Below are positions 1 to 14,641 of a DNA stretch of 64,000 nucleotides, piece by piece (position 1 is the stretch's first letter; the number at the start of each line of letters is the position of its first letter). The DNA is taken from contig CM067529.1 in the NCBI GenBank assembly GCA_034509925.1, positions 288,501 through 352,500 of the forward strand. The letters are read 5' to 3'. Under the pieces are notes generated by a model, which had not been told where the DNA came from, searched no databases, and saw nothing but the letters and a program-made list of their open reading frames with translations. A program made the translations under genes and the position numbers. Origin of the DNA: Hirudinaria manillensis. Lineage: Eukaryota > Annelida > Clitellata > Hirudinida > Hirudinidae.

Positions 1-436
1 CTGTGCTGAAGGACTTGAGATTGGACTTTTATTTTCATCCAAACGCTGAAACTGCAGCTCGTCGTTTTCTGAGGCATCGAGTTTAATTAATTAATTTTAT
101 TAATAATTATTAATATTATTATTTAATTACTAAATAAATAAAACTGGCAATAAAGTATATTTTAATGCATTAATAAGTTAAATTAAAATTCTTACAGAAC
201 TCGTCCAATCATTTTCATTCTGCTTCCTAACTCTCACAATTGCAGTAAAAGTGAATTTAAATCCTGAAACAACCTAACAGTTCATAAATTAAAGCTATTT
301 TAAAATATTTTGTGTTAATATTTCAAATACATTTTAAAATTACTTAAAAACTTACCTTTCAGTCAGAATCCATTGCAAAGACATATTAAAAACAATAAAA
401 TTTAAGCTTTAATAAATTCATTTTCTAACTATTTTT

Positions 437-468
<32 letters not shown>

Positions 469-744
469 GAAGAAGGGTTTCACCTGGTAACTTGCTTTTG
501 TGAATCGTTCGAGTTTGGCCTCGATGAAGTTGTTGGTTTGGTTTCCAAGAAATTCCATGGCGATTGAAGCGGCCATGTTAAGGCCTTTGCTGCTGAAGTT
601 GGTGATTGGTCGCCAACCACCGAGTTGTCCCGTTGAACGATTGTTGAATGCATTGTTGAATGCATTGTTTCTGCCTCCAAATCTCGTTGCACATTCAACA
701 AACACGACGATAAAGAAGACCGTCAGTAACTTTTCTAAAGCCAT
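1..744 (-). CDS. Cystatin-like secreted cysteine protease inhibitor (partial, window edge)
   Basis: Exon 1 (744 down to 484 or 492) begins with a hydrophobic signal peptide (MALEKLLTVFFIVVFVEC) and then reads GGWRPI...FTKASYQ, the N-terminal cystatin block with its conserved glycine. Exon 196-263 reads FKFTFTAIVRVRK, the central cystatin strand. Exon 1-68 reads TSCSFSVWMKIKV, with the conserved Cys and the second-loop Trp, and runs off the window. Acceptors are TTTCAG and CCTCAG. Family members are secreted inhibitors of papain-like proteases. The exon 1 to exon 2 junction is unsolved. The donor after YQ is phase 0 but the next clear exon needs phase 1. A piece at 356-380 that could carry the QxVxG loop has no AG acceptor and contains an in-frame TGA. 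A weak alternative donor at 492 restores phase but drops the loop. The gene may be a pseudogene, use an unseen micro-exon, or be a divergent inhibitor. Confidence 0.6.
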
Positions 745-1303
745 GATGATGATGATACCGATCTTCTGAACAATTTATCGAATGTCACTTCGACTCGTTT
801 CAAATCAACCTATTTTTATTCGATACCAGAGGGCGCTAATCTTTCGAAAAGGTATCTAAACGGGTGGGAGGTGGGTGTCCTTATTTTATAAGTAAACAAT
901 TTAAATGCATATTTTTGCAAACATACAACTGGAAAATCGACCGAGACAAACTTAAGAAGCATTGATTTCAGAGGAGGATGTTTTTAATATGCACAACAAA
1001 CGAGGCTTAAGTGGGTCACTTCATTTAAGCGGGTCACTTCAACTGGAGACACGGCAGCCTCTCGAGAACTCAACGCGTACGTTGCCTCGTAACAAACAAA
1101 TATAAAATGCAAACCTCGCAAACAAACAAATAAACATTTATTTTTAAACGAGTTCAATCGGTCCTTCACTTAATCTTCAATATTTTTATAATAAACCACA
1201 GTTCATTCATCACTTCTCCAATTTCATTCCTTTTTCGAACCTTCCTCCGTTCGTAGAAACTAATTCAGGAAAAAAATCTCCTGTGTCGACGAACTCCGAC
1301 CCC
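745..1303. other. Intergenic, cystatin 5' flank / PLRG1 3' flank
   Basis: No coding exon is supported here. TTTATT at 1137-1142 would be an AATAAA polyadenylation signal for PLRG1 on the minus strand. Two near copies of the octamer-like string gcgggtcacttca / gtgggtcacttca lie at 1011-1041. I see nothing else. Confidence 0.5.
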
Positions 1304-3777
1304 TCAGAAGGTCTCGTGAACGACCTTTGACTTCCAATTGAGAGGATGACTCTCCTCGGTCTGAATCGGAACGATTGCAATTATTAACGAACGGATATAA
1401 AAAGAATAAATTATTTAATTAATAAAAGATTTAATTATTCTTAATAACGAGTAAATAATTTATTTATAATTTATTAATAGCATCGATGGAAATAAATGGA
1501 CTTACAGCATTCTGGTCCTCGACGTAGACCTTGATGGTCTTGTCCGACTCGCAAGTTATGAGCCTGGAGTCGCTCCTGTCGAAGGTCATGGCCATGATTC
1601 CGGACTCGGAGTCGATGGAACCCGGTTGGACTGCGGAGTGGAGACGCTGGAAGTTGTGGGCAGAGGACCAGTCCCAGAAGTGCAAGGATCCGTTGTCGGC
1701 TGGAAAACGAATACGGCAGCAGACGTTTTTAATTTTTTAAATTTGGATTTAATTGAAAATCAATGGGTTTTGAAATGTTAGTGATCATTGCCTACTATAG
1801 ATTGTTTACATGCGCTAGTTCAACCAATCACAAGATTGTGCCATCCTCAACGAAATAATAATAATAATAATAAATTAATAAAATAATAAAAAACAAGAAC
1901 CTCCTGAGACGAGAACATTGTCACTGTTGACTGCGAGTGCATTGATGATGGCGTGATGACCGGACATGTTTTGGATGAAAACACCGTCTGGGAAACTCCA
2001 CTGCTTCAGGTTGTCAGGGGATCCTGTGGCCATCATGTTTCTGGAAGATGATTGATATTAATGAACCTATATTAATGCATTCGAGCTAGATTTTATAATC
2101 AGCTCTAGTAATACATTTATTCATTAAACAACACTTGTTATAATATAATATATATAATATAAATATGAAATTCATTAAAAAACAATTAAAACAAGCTCAC
2201 AGGTTGGGGTGCAGAACGAGCGCCCTGACGCTCCTCTTGTGATTGGTCAGAGTCACCCTGGTCTTCCCCGCGACGATGTCCCAGAGTCGAACCGTACTGT
2301 CGTACGACGACGTGATTATCTGAGGCTCGTTGGCTTGGCAACGGACCTGGGAAACGGTGTTGGTGTGTCCCGAGAGGCAGTGGATTTGAACCTTGGTTCT
2401 CATGTCCCAGAGCTGTTGAACAAGAAACATTGAAACGGAGGATTAGAATTTTTTAATCATATGTTTTTAGGAGTTAAAGAAAAGAATTGTTGATTTTAGA
2501 AAAAAATCATCATCATCATAACCACTCACCCTAGCAGTGGAATCCCTTCCACAAGTGACAAGCAGGTCCAGGGCAGGATGGATATCCAGTCCGTACACTG
2601 CACTGAGATGGCCGTGGTAATGCCTAATAACCTGAAGATAATTTTAAAACAATTTGTAAATTCATTGAATTGAAGCCATATTCTTGCAATTATTTGAAGT
2701 TAAAATTAAAAACCAGACGACCGTCGGAAACACTCACCTTGTTGTATTCGAGATCCCAGCATTTGACCTGCTTGTCTTCACCACAGGAGAAGAGATAAGG
2801 CTGATGTATTCCTACGGCCAGTCCTCGAACTGCACTGATGTGACCCGTCAAGGAGAGCTTGAGTTGTCCGGAGTAGAGGTCCCAGATCTTGATGATCCTG
2901 TCGGCTGAGCCGGTGGCGAACCACTCGTTGCCCGGTTCGACGGCGACGCACCTCACCCACCCGCCGTGACCGCTTATGACCCTCGACAGCTTCCAGGGTG
3001 CGTGCCACACGGGTTTGTTGCTGGTGACCGCCTTGCGTGGTACCAGCATGCTGTGCTCTCCGATAGCCACCAAAGCCTTGTGGGAGTTGGAGACGTTGAC
3101 CTCTGGGACGGGGGCAGGACTGGGTCCTACAGTGAACTCGTCCTGAGACGCGTCCATTCCGTTGTCATTTTCCAAATGGTTGACTTCAACTGTTTCTCCC
3201 TTGGCTTCGATCAACGGTCGTTTCTTGGAAGGGTTGCTCTGAACGACATCTTTGACGGCCGCATAATCGGATTGTATCTTGGTTTTTAATAAAATATCCA
3301 TCCTGTTAAAGATAATTTAATCCTTCACCTGGCCATATACCACAATAACCAATTGGAATTGTCATATATTGTGTAGTTCAACTTTAAAAACTCTTCGTTC
3401 GTTGGCGCAAACGCTTTATGTAGACGTTAAATGTCCAAACTAGGTAAATTGCAAAGAACTAACGCTTTGGGATCGGCTTCATAATCTGCCATTCCATCTT
3501 TCACAAACATCTCACATCCTCTTTTGATGGAGCGAAATGTCAACGTGTGAATTGAGTGCTTCTGAACTTCCTGTAAAAATTAAGTCACCAAATTATAATT
3601 ACGTGGGAATCAATTATTTTTGTGAACTACTAAATGCCTATCAAGCACTACATCAACGATTTGATTGTTTGTGATCATTCGCCTCATTAAATCATTTCAA
3701 AGCGTTAAAATTAAAAGCTTTTTTTATTCTCAATAAATAAAAGTTAATTTCCAGCTATATGTAGCCAAGTTAACCAT
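1304..3777 (-). CDS. PLRG1: Pleiotropic regulator 1, spliceosomal WD40 protein
   Basis: PLRG1 (yeast Prp46) is a nuclear WD40 component of the Prp19/CDC5L complex needed for pre-mRNA splicing. Exons on the minus strand: 3570-3464, 3302-2738, 2631-2530, 2412-2201, 2040-1901, 1699-1506, 1360-1304, all phase-consistent, giving about 459 aa with a one-codon start exon (human about 514). [14 protein letters not shown] matches the family N-terminus. The propeller starts with [20 protein letters not shown] and continues through repeats such as [34 protein letters not shown] and [10 protein letters not shown]. The last exon ([18 protein letters not shown]) replaces the usual basic WKPEIIKRKRF tail. 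The start is the weak point: ATG at 3775-3777 followed directly by GTTAAC is only a candidate. The tektin-like gene lies upstream in tandem. Confidence 0.93.
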
Positions 3778-4201
3778 GTCGTTTCTTGGGAGCGATATTT
3801 CTAAGTGTAAACAAATGATCGTTAATTTTTGGTTGATTTTTCTGAGGCTTTCTTTGGTCCTTTATTTCTACTCAATCGCTAGAGTTAGTCATTTTATTTT
3901 CAAAAAGATTATAAATTATATTTAAGATTCTATTATATTTTAATATTTAGAAACATTTATTGAAAATACCAAGATATTTGAAGAATAAATTTAAAACGTA
4001 TTCCATTTATTTCTTCGATGACGAGACAAACGCATTATTTCACTTTTTAAGACCGGATCCGCAAAAAATTCCTCCCTTCAGTTCGCAACCCGCAAAGTCC
4101 AATCAATTGGAGCCAAGCCAAACCTATAAAGTTTCACATGCAACTTTTATTCCACATAATTTTAGGGCATTATTAATTCAAATTACAACAGTTCAGTTCG
4201 T
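3778..4201. other. Intergenic AT-rich DNA between PLRG1 and the tektin-like gene
   Basis: No exon is supported. It holds the promoter side of PLRG1 and the 3' flank of the tektin-like gene. An open frame at 3960-4241 (+) has no family resemblance and overlaps the last tektin-like exon on the other strand. Confidence 0.5.
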
Positions 4202-5946
4202 TCAGTTAAGATGCTTCCTGTTCCGAAGTACAGCAATCTGACGATCAATTTTCAGACCAAAATGCTTGTCCATCACGTCTTCATGGAGTTTTACTTCCGC
4301 CATCTTCAACATGCCTATGTTGTTCGATGTTTCTCTTAGGCATCTCAACAGCAAGTCCGAACCCTGAAGATTTCAACGACATTACTTTGGATTCTAAGTG
4401 TTTTAATTTACAAGGAAAAAAATTTCCTTGATTGAAATCAAAAATTCGAAACCAAATTAATTTACTTTCACTTGATCAGTAATTTCTGGCAGATTTCCAG
4501 CAGATCTTTTGTGGAGCGACCTTATGAGTGGTCTGTCTGCTCTTTCATGTGTGGCCAGATGTTTTGCACTCTCTGGTCCCTTAAAAAAAGCTTCAGTAGT
4601 CACACAAAGACAGTAATCACAAAGAAACAAAAAGGAGAATAAGAGATTATTTACCATTAAATATCGAAAAACAACATAAAACATAAAAATATTCTTGACA
4701 GATAAATCATATTTTTATTTGAACCTTTAACTCGAGCCAAGAGTGTTCGGTTTCGTGAAAATTTCTGACGGATCTATTGGCTAGCTGTCTGTTCCTTTCG
4801 ATGGCACTTTTCAGCTCTTTCTGAGAAAATAAAAATTTAAACATTGGCCACATTCCAAAGAACACATTGGAAATATTCTAATAATTTAATAAGATAAATA
4901 AACCTTCAAAAGTTGATTTTTTATAACGAACAAACTACACAAGCGGGTGCAACTAAATACTTGTAGATTTTTAGTTTCTTGAATCTTCGTCTGAAGAGCT
5001 TTAGTGGCTTTTTCTGTGGTCTGCTTTCTCCTCTCTTCGATGTCATTGAGAAAAACCTCGCCGTCTCGTCTCAAAATTTTCGCCTGTTCGATGAGATCAT
5101 GTGAATCCCTCATAATGTTGTTAATTTCTCTTAATTCTGGCAGCGATTCTTCGTCATTGTTATCGTCATTTCGAGTCCCCTTGACGGGCAGAGTCGAGTC
5201 AGGTACGAGATCTAAAACTTTTGATTTTCTATCTAAATACATTGTCATAATTTTTCGGAAATCGGCCATTTTGTTCCCTAATCCACTTATCCTCCATTGT
5301 TTAGTTTCGACAGACTTCCTGAGGTCACGCAGCGTCTGCTGTTCTTCCCTCAGCAGAAGATCGGCGTTGTCCCGCACCTATAAAAACAATTTTTAAACAC
5401 TCACTTTTTGAACAATTAACAACCACTTTCAATTGTATTGAATTAAAGAAATAAATTAATAAAAAATTACCATTTCTCTTGTTGGTCTTCCGTTGCGAAT
5501 AAAGCAGCTCATGTTATTTTTCTTTATGTTTTTGTCGATTTCAATCTTAATTTTTTCAAAATTTTCGTCCAATCTATTTAACGACCGGATTTGAAAATTT
5601 ATATCTATCATTGTTTCTCTCAAGGCATTGGTGGTCTGTTTACGAAAGAAAAGTGACGATGTCAAGCATCAATGGCGATGTCAATCATTTGCTGTTTCTT
5701 TTTCTTACGAAGTAAAAAAGTTTAGAAAAATACTTGTCTGAGATTTCTTCCGTATCGGTTAACGCTTCTGTTGCACAGATCTGTCAAAATCATCCTGTTG
5801 GCAGGTGGGATCGCGTGGTTTTTCGATCTGACCGAATTTGTTTTTCTGACCAGATTATCTGATTGTTGAACTGTTTTCATCGTAGCATTCTTCCACATCA
5901 TAGACCCAACAGTCATTAACTTAGAAGTCACATTTTCTCCCTCCAT
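4202..5946 (-). CDS. Tektin-like coiled-coil protein (CCDC105/TEKTL1-like)
   Basis: Six phase-0 exons (5946-5734, 5635-5471, 5377-4961, 4820-4725, 4579-4472, 4364-4202) give about 386 aa, a typical tektin length. The protein is almost entirely helical and charged, for example LRETMIDINFQIRSLNR and LREEQQTLRDLRKSVETKQ. The C-terminal block, LKMAEVKLHEDVMDKHFGLK then IDRQIAVLRNRK, resembles the tektin C-terminus, where a conserved stretch ends in an S/G-L-x-ID-R motif before a basic end. RADRPLIRSLHKRSAG sits where tektins carry their RPNVELCRD-type loop but does not match it. Tektins line the A-tubule of ciliary doublets as filaments, so a ciliary or sperm axoneme role is inferred. Introns are all short. 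The family is likely; the exact subfamily is my guess. Confidence 0.6.
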
Positions 5947-6739
5947 TTTACAAGATGCTTTGCAAAAAGTTAAGTAATAAATATAGCTACGATTAAGTAT
6001 CGCAGTACGACTTCAAGAGATATTCTCTAATTTTTTTTTGCTTTTGCGATTCCAGCATTTTATTGCAAACAGACGATATGGCCGCCTAGCAACGGGGAAT
6101 CAATAGGAGTGCAGGTCTCTAACGATATTATTAATATCAACAATATCCTCAATTCGTAGAAGGTAACTTCCAAAAATCAATCTAACTCTTATTAAAAAAA
6201 TATTTTAGTATTTTTTTAGCCCGTGAGTAATTTCATTAAAAGCAGACGAAAAGTTGAAAGACTTTATTATTCGTTTCTAGCATGTGACAATAAAACAAGC
6301 ACAAAGATTCAGCCACTTAAAGCCCAACTTAGAATAAGGACGTAGCAGCAAATAAATATACTCGGAACAAATGTCGACAAGCGATATGAATCTCACTTCG
6401 AATTACAAAGTTCATCGGGTGCATCCCGACAAGGCACACAAATGACGTCATTAAACTCGACAAAACGTGTCAATAAGTAATAAAGATGACGAGCACAATG
6501 AAAGTTTATTTCGACGAATGAAAGATGAAACGTATGAATTGGAAATATTTGGAATATTGGAAATATTCCTTCTGCAAGTGATCTACTTTTGAAGCATTCA
6601 AAAAATAATTTCAAACATTAAGAGAGAAAAATACTAAATACTTTATTTTCTGGGGGTTTTTTTCACAACAGGTCTAAACTGCTCGAATGATTAAAGTCGA
6701 TCGTGAAATAAATTCTTAAAAATCTCCGAGAGATCGGAT
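5947..6739. other. Intergenic DNA, tektin-like promoter and phospho-lyase 3' flank
   Basis: AT-rich. The open frame at 6393-6614 (-) shows no family resemblance. The stretch 6530-6570 repeats ggaaatattt/ggaatattg. No gene seen. Confidence 0.5.
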
Positions 6740-9508
<2,769 letters not shown>

Positions 9509-12181
9509 TTCAAAAATGTTTTTAATGTGAGAAACCTAACACCAGAATATAAAAAACAACTGCTATTAACTTAGATTAACGAGACTTTGTGAAGCAAGTA
9601 TTTCTTAAACTTAAACAATCTCAAAGTCTAAATATGTTAAAGCTGTTTGCAAGGTTGAAACCTTGAAAAGTCCAAAACCTTGACTCTCTAAATGAGTAAA
9701 CCCAATAAAATATGAAGAATCGAATTGTCGATTTTATACACAACGCGCCACTGGCTAATAGTGACTAATATCGCAATTCACACGAGCACAACGAAGCAAC
9801 AGACTCACTTTCCAAGCCTCTTAGCAACGAAATGCTGACTGGTGGCTAACAGCGACTTATATACACTGACCAAAGTCAAACATTCGGCATCGCTCTCTTA
9901 GAGGATTTCAGATCTATTGTTAACTCTGGCTGTCGCTTTGTTCTGTCTAATTACTATTCGGACCAAAAAGCAGCTTTGGTTTAAGTGTGTCGAGCTGCAA
10001 CACAGGCCTGTGCGCTAACAATGCCGACCACAAATTATTCAATGCCGAAATCGATCTCATTATGATTTCAAATAATGGATGGCAAGCCGTGTCGGATTTG
10101 GAAAAGTTGGATTCGTCAAAACAAAATAGAGCCGCGACATTCCGAGCTCGTCCTTTGTTTACGTGCAGATTTTAGGCGTGATCGGTTCTGCGCAGGACAC
10201 CAAAAACTCGCAAGAACAACTTTGAGAGGTTTAATTTTTGAGACTGTTAAATTCAAATGAATAATCAAATTTAATTTCGATCGCTTTGGTAATTGGTGAT
10301 CGTTTTGAACTCAATTTGTGCACTTAAAAAAGTCAAGGATCTCATGTGATTGGGGCACTACACGAGTGCTAACATTAGTGAACTTTGAAGCTATAATATG
10401 AGGCTTCTCGGCTGTTAAACTAACTTATTTTAATTGTTAAAGTTATTAATTTACTGAAAATTATATCCCGACAATTTAAATGAATAGAAGAATTTCAAGC
10501 ACACGGATTCCTATTTTAACTACCTTTTTTGATCATTTCGAGAGTGTTTTCAAGCTTTTCAAAGAAGCAAACGAATGAAACTGCGCGATACACAGAAAAA
10601 TGATTAAGTCGAAGTGACAGACAAAACCTGAATAACAACTTATTAGATATTCGCAAAAATCTCTGATCACTTACCAGTGATCGAACATCTGTTTTAACGA
10701 TAAACAGATAAATAGTCTGGTTGAAGATCCGCCACTAAAACCTGGTTAGATAAAATTTTGTCTAGAAAACCTTTGCCCATTTTATACTTCAGCTATTAAA
10801 ACTGCTATTTGATCTCAAGAGAATGTTTCAGTTTAAAAACGTTCCACTTAAAAGCAATCGTAATTTTGAGTTGTCAAGTTCATTAACGAAGCTTTTCCGC
10901 AAAGAAAAATATAATTTGATGTACGATGTGTAACGCCCTCCTTTGAGCAGATAAGAATCCAAAGAGATGGCGACATTGCATCTGAACGTGATTGATTTCC
11001 TCATTTCTAGTAACATTTGATCGAACATCAGCTCAACTTGTCTACATATTCTTGAAGCGGTGGTTTCTTAGGTCCATGCCGACCGGTCATTCGAATTATG
11101 AATGGAATCTTATCCAGCGATTAATTACAGATATAGATAAAGTCACCTTCTCCAGGTCCATTTTCATAATCAAATGTCTAATATCAATAACATAATCGTC
11201 CTTCCAATGATGATGATGATGACGATGGCAACCTTCATGACTTGAAACAACTGACTATGCTTTACTCTATATTATTGCGTAAGTGTGGTGGATGTATGGA
11301 TTCACGGATAAATGGATGGATGGATGGATGGATGGGTGGACGGACGGACGGACGGGCAGAGGAATGTGCGCGACAGATACACGCTTTGTCATTTCCAGGA
11401 CAGTCAAGCGTGCATCGAGGTTGGATCCTGTTGAGCATCAAGTCGGGGAAGTTGGAACATTTCTGGATTTCGATGTTTCCATTAGCAACGAATTAAAACT
11501 AAATTGATTCAAATAAATAAATAAAAATTAAATAAACAAATAATGAGTTTTCGATTGGAAGGAACAACTTCTTGCAAGCATTCTCAGGACAGGATTTCCA
11601 TTCCACATTTGCGTTGGTTTTTGGCTTTTTGATAAATTCAAATCTTTATTCGAATTTTATGATGATTCAGCTAATTTCGGTACATTAAATCAGTGAATTA
11701 TTGTTAAATTACAATTATATTAAATGATAATTTATTACAAAAATAATTATTATTTTATTAAAAAATTATAATATATTGTGACACAATCAATAAAAACATG
11801 GCAGTGGTTACGTAATATAATGCGCCTATAACAATGACGTCAAAAGTGACGATGATGATGACGATGATGACAAAGTATAACAAAGCGTAACAAAGGACTT
11901 GGTTTGCCAACGATTACCATCGGCCGTTAGGGCGATAAATGGGGATTGGATTTTCCAATTCAAAAGCGGCTCAGAGAAAATGTCGACAATATCCCCAACG
12001 AAACGTGCAGATTTCCATTCCAAAACTTATTAGATTATTTTCTGATCGTTTAATGCAATTATGTAGGATTAATTAAATTTAATGTTCATTAAAGAGATGT
12101 CTGAACAATGCCATGCTATTTCTGTAACCTCCGAAGAATGATGACGTCATAAAAGGGTAGCTGCCCCATCGCTGGCGACGC
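9509..12181. other. Gene-free region upstream of the phospho-lyase and EFA6
   Basis: I find no exon with coding character. Short open frames (9987-10260 +, 10828-11028 -, 11242-11507 +) have no family match or splice context. The region contains a (GGAT)n/(GGAC)n tract at about 11312-11356 and AT-rich DNA at 11690-11775. The repeats tgacgatgatga at 11846-11870 lie just before the EFA6 5' end. Confidence 0.55.
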
Positions 12182-13756
12182 ATGGCGAGCGGAAATAGAA
12201 TCGCCAAGGAAGTCCAACAACAACAACAACAACAACATCAACAGCAGCAACAGTATCAGCAACAAGAGAATATTCGCGATCATCCGATTCGACCTTTACC
12301 TTTCCTGACGCCATCTTTGTCGTCAAACCGGAAGTTGGCCAGTCAGGATAAACGGATCGCCTTCTTCCGGACATCCAAGAGCCACGATGATTGCATGTTG
12401 GGGGAACAGTTGCAGGCAGTTTATGGAGAATTGGAAGCAAGAGAGACGGACGAAGAGGCGGACGAAGAAGATTCAAAGTCGCACTCATCGGACGCTCTCA
12501 ACTGTTCGACCATCTTCTGTGAATTCCCGACCGAACGAAGTCTCAGAGCCTTCGCTCATGCCATCGCCTCTCCTGAGCGAGAAGAGTGCCCTTCTGCAAA
12601 GCATCACAACCATCAGCAGATCTCGGCCAGAGTGGTACGCTTCACCGACGACATCGACGACACAGACGACAGTCCGTCGGACGTCACGGCGACTTCTCGC
12701 GTCGGCGTTGACGCTAGAGTCTTCAGCCTCGCAAACGAAGGAAAGGTTTCGAAGCCGATCAGAGTTCAGAGGTTAGAGAGTCTGGAGCAGTGGGAATTCC
12801 AGGAGAACGAGGACATTGGTCGTCAAGACAACGAAGAGCTTTCATCGTCTGCGCCAGCCGCTTCATTATCACTGGCGTCGATGACGACATCGCCATCGTC
12901 GTCATCTTTTTCAGTTGAATCATCATTGTCATCGTTATCATCCTTATCATCATCATCATCAGCACCTTCTTTTACATCAACGTCTGCTTGTCTCGGCAAA
13001 AACTCTGAAAGAGATTTCAAGAACCTTCCACCTGCCTTACCAACGATACTAGCATCATCGCCGTCATCACCATCAACATCCTCATCATCATTACCACCAC
13101 CACCATCCTTATCACCACCACCATCATCATCATCATCATCGATATTGCCATCGTCGTCGTCATCGTCATCAATGCTCATTCCTCCATCAGCATCGTTGTC
13201 ATCGTCATCATCATCATCATCGTCTCCTTCATCGCCAATGAAGGATGGTGACAAAGCTTCTGCTCGTAGATTGGCCAAGAGACTGTTTTATCTCGACGGC
13301 TTCAAGCAGGAGGACGTATTGCTTCACCTAACCAAGCAGTTAGCGATTAATTATTCATGATCGATGGTGATGATGATGATGATGATGACGACGACGACGA
13401 CGATGACTGTGATAATGATGACCAATACGATTAGAACATTCACCTCTAGCTCCGAGTAAACAATCCATCCTCAGTTCACGTGACCACACTTCACTTCTCA
13501 ACAGAAATGCCTTCTCGAGGCTCGTATGCGATGAGTACATGACCTTCTTTGACACCAGCGGCTTGACCTTGACCTCGTCTCTGAGGTCATTCTGCTGCCA
13601 CCTCATCAGCAGGAACATTGGAGTCCACCTGCTCGAGAGATTGCTCCTACACCTGGCCAACAGGTACCACGTGACCAACCCAGGTGTCTTCCAGTCGGCA
13701 GGTTGGGACTTTGGTGGAAACCTTTATTGAAACATTAGGTAAAGATTTGAGGATTT

Positions 13757-13787
<31 letters not shown>

Positions 13788-14610
13788 TAATAAATAATAA
13801 TAATGATAAATAATAATAATTATAATAATAATAATAATAATAATAATTCACGCATCTCATAATTTAGATTAATTATTAATCGAACAATAAACATGAAATT
13901 TATGACGACGACGAAGGTGATAATAGAGTGATAACAATGGTGATGATGGTGATGATGTTTCTGATAATGATGATTAGGGCATCAGTCATGATTATGATGT
14001 CGAACTAAGGCCCCGCGAGCATTATCAATGGCGCTCCTAGGATCGTAGCACAACACGACATATTATCGCTCAGCATAGACATAGCTAACGGAAGCATAGA
14101 TAAAACACTCGCGTAGCATAGATCACGTGACGATAGCATCCGGTGAGATCCCGTTTAATTTTATGGATGCATTAAGATATAGAAGTGATGGTGATAATGA
14201 TGGAGATAACGATGATGACGACGACGACGATGATGATGATGACGACGACGACGATGATGATGATGACGACGACGACGATGATAATGATGATGATGATGAT
14301 GACGATGAGACATAAACTCATTCGTCATTCCGGATGATGTAATAAAAAGTTATCACTTCATCTAACGATGCCATGATGGCCCACAATGACCGGGTGGGAG
14401 GAGCCTGTGCTCTCGAAACTGGGCCACGGGCGTCTATTGGTCGGCCGACCATAAACATGACCCACATAAATATTGCGTTGACCGTCCGTCGTTAGAGAAA
14501 CAACTGTCTCTGTTAAAACAACATTATGTCTAATAAATAAATAAATGAATGGACAATTATTTATTACATTAATAATAATAATAATATTAATTTTGTTATT
14601 ACATTATTAC

Positions 14611-14641
<31 letters not shown>

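Noticed and set aside
11312..11356. CRISPR-like regularly spaced repeats across the window
   Set aside because: All regular arrays are contiguous micro- or minisatellites without unique spacers, and the DNA is eukaryotic.
12823..13278. 151-aa Asp-rich frame antisense to EFA6 exon 1
   Set aside because: It is the complement of the Ser-codon runs of the real exon. The plus-strand frame continues into Sec7.
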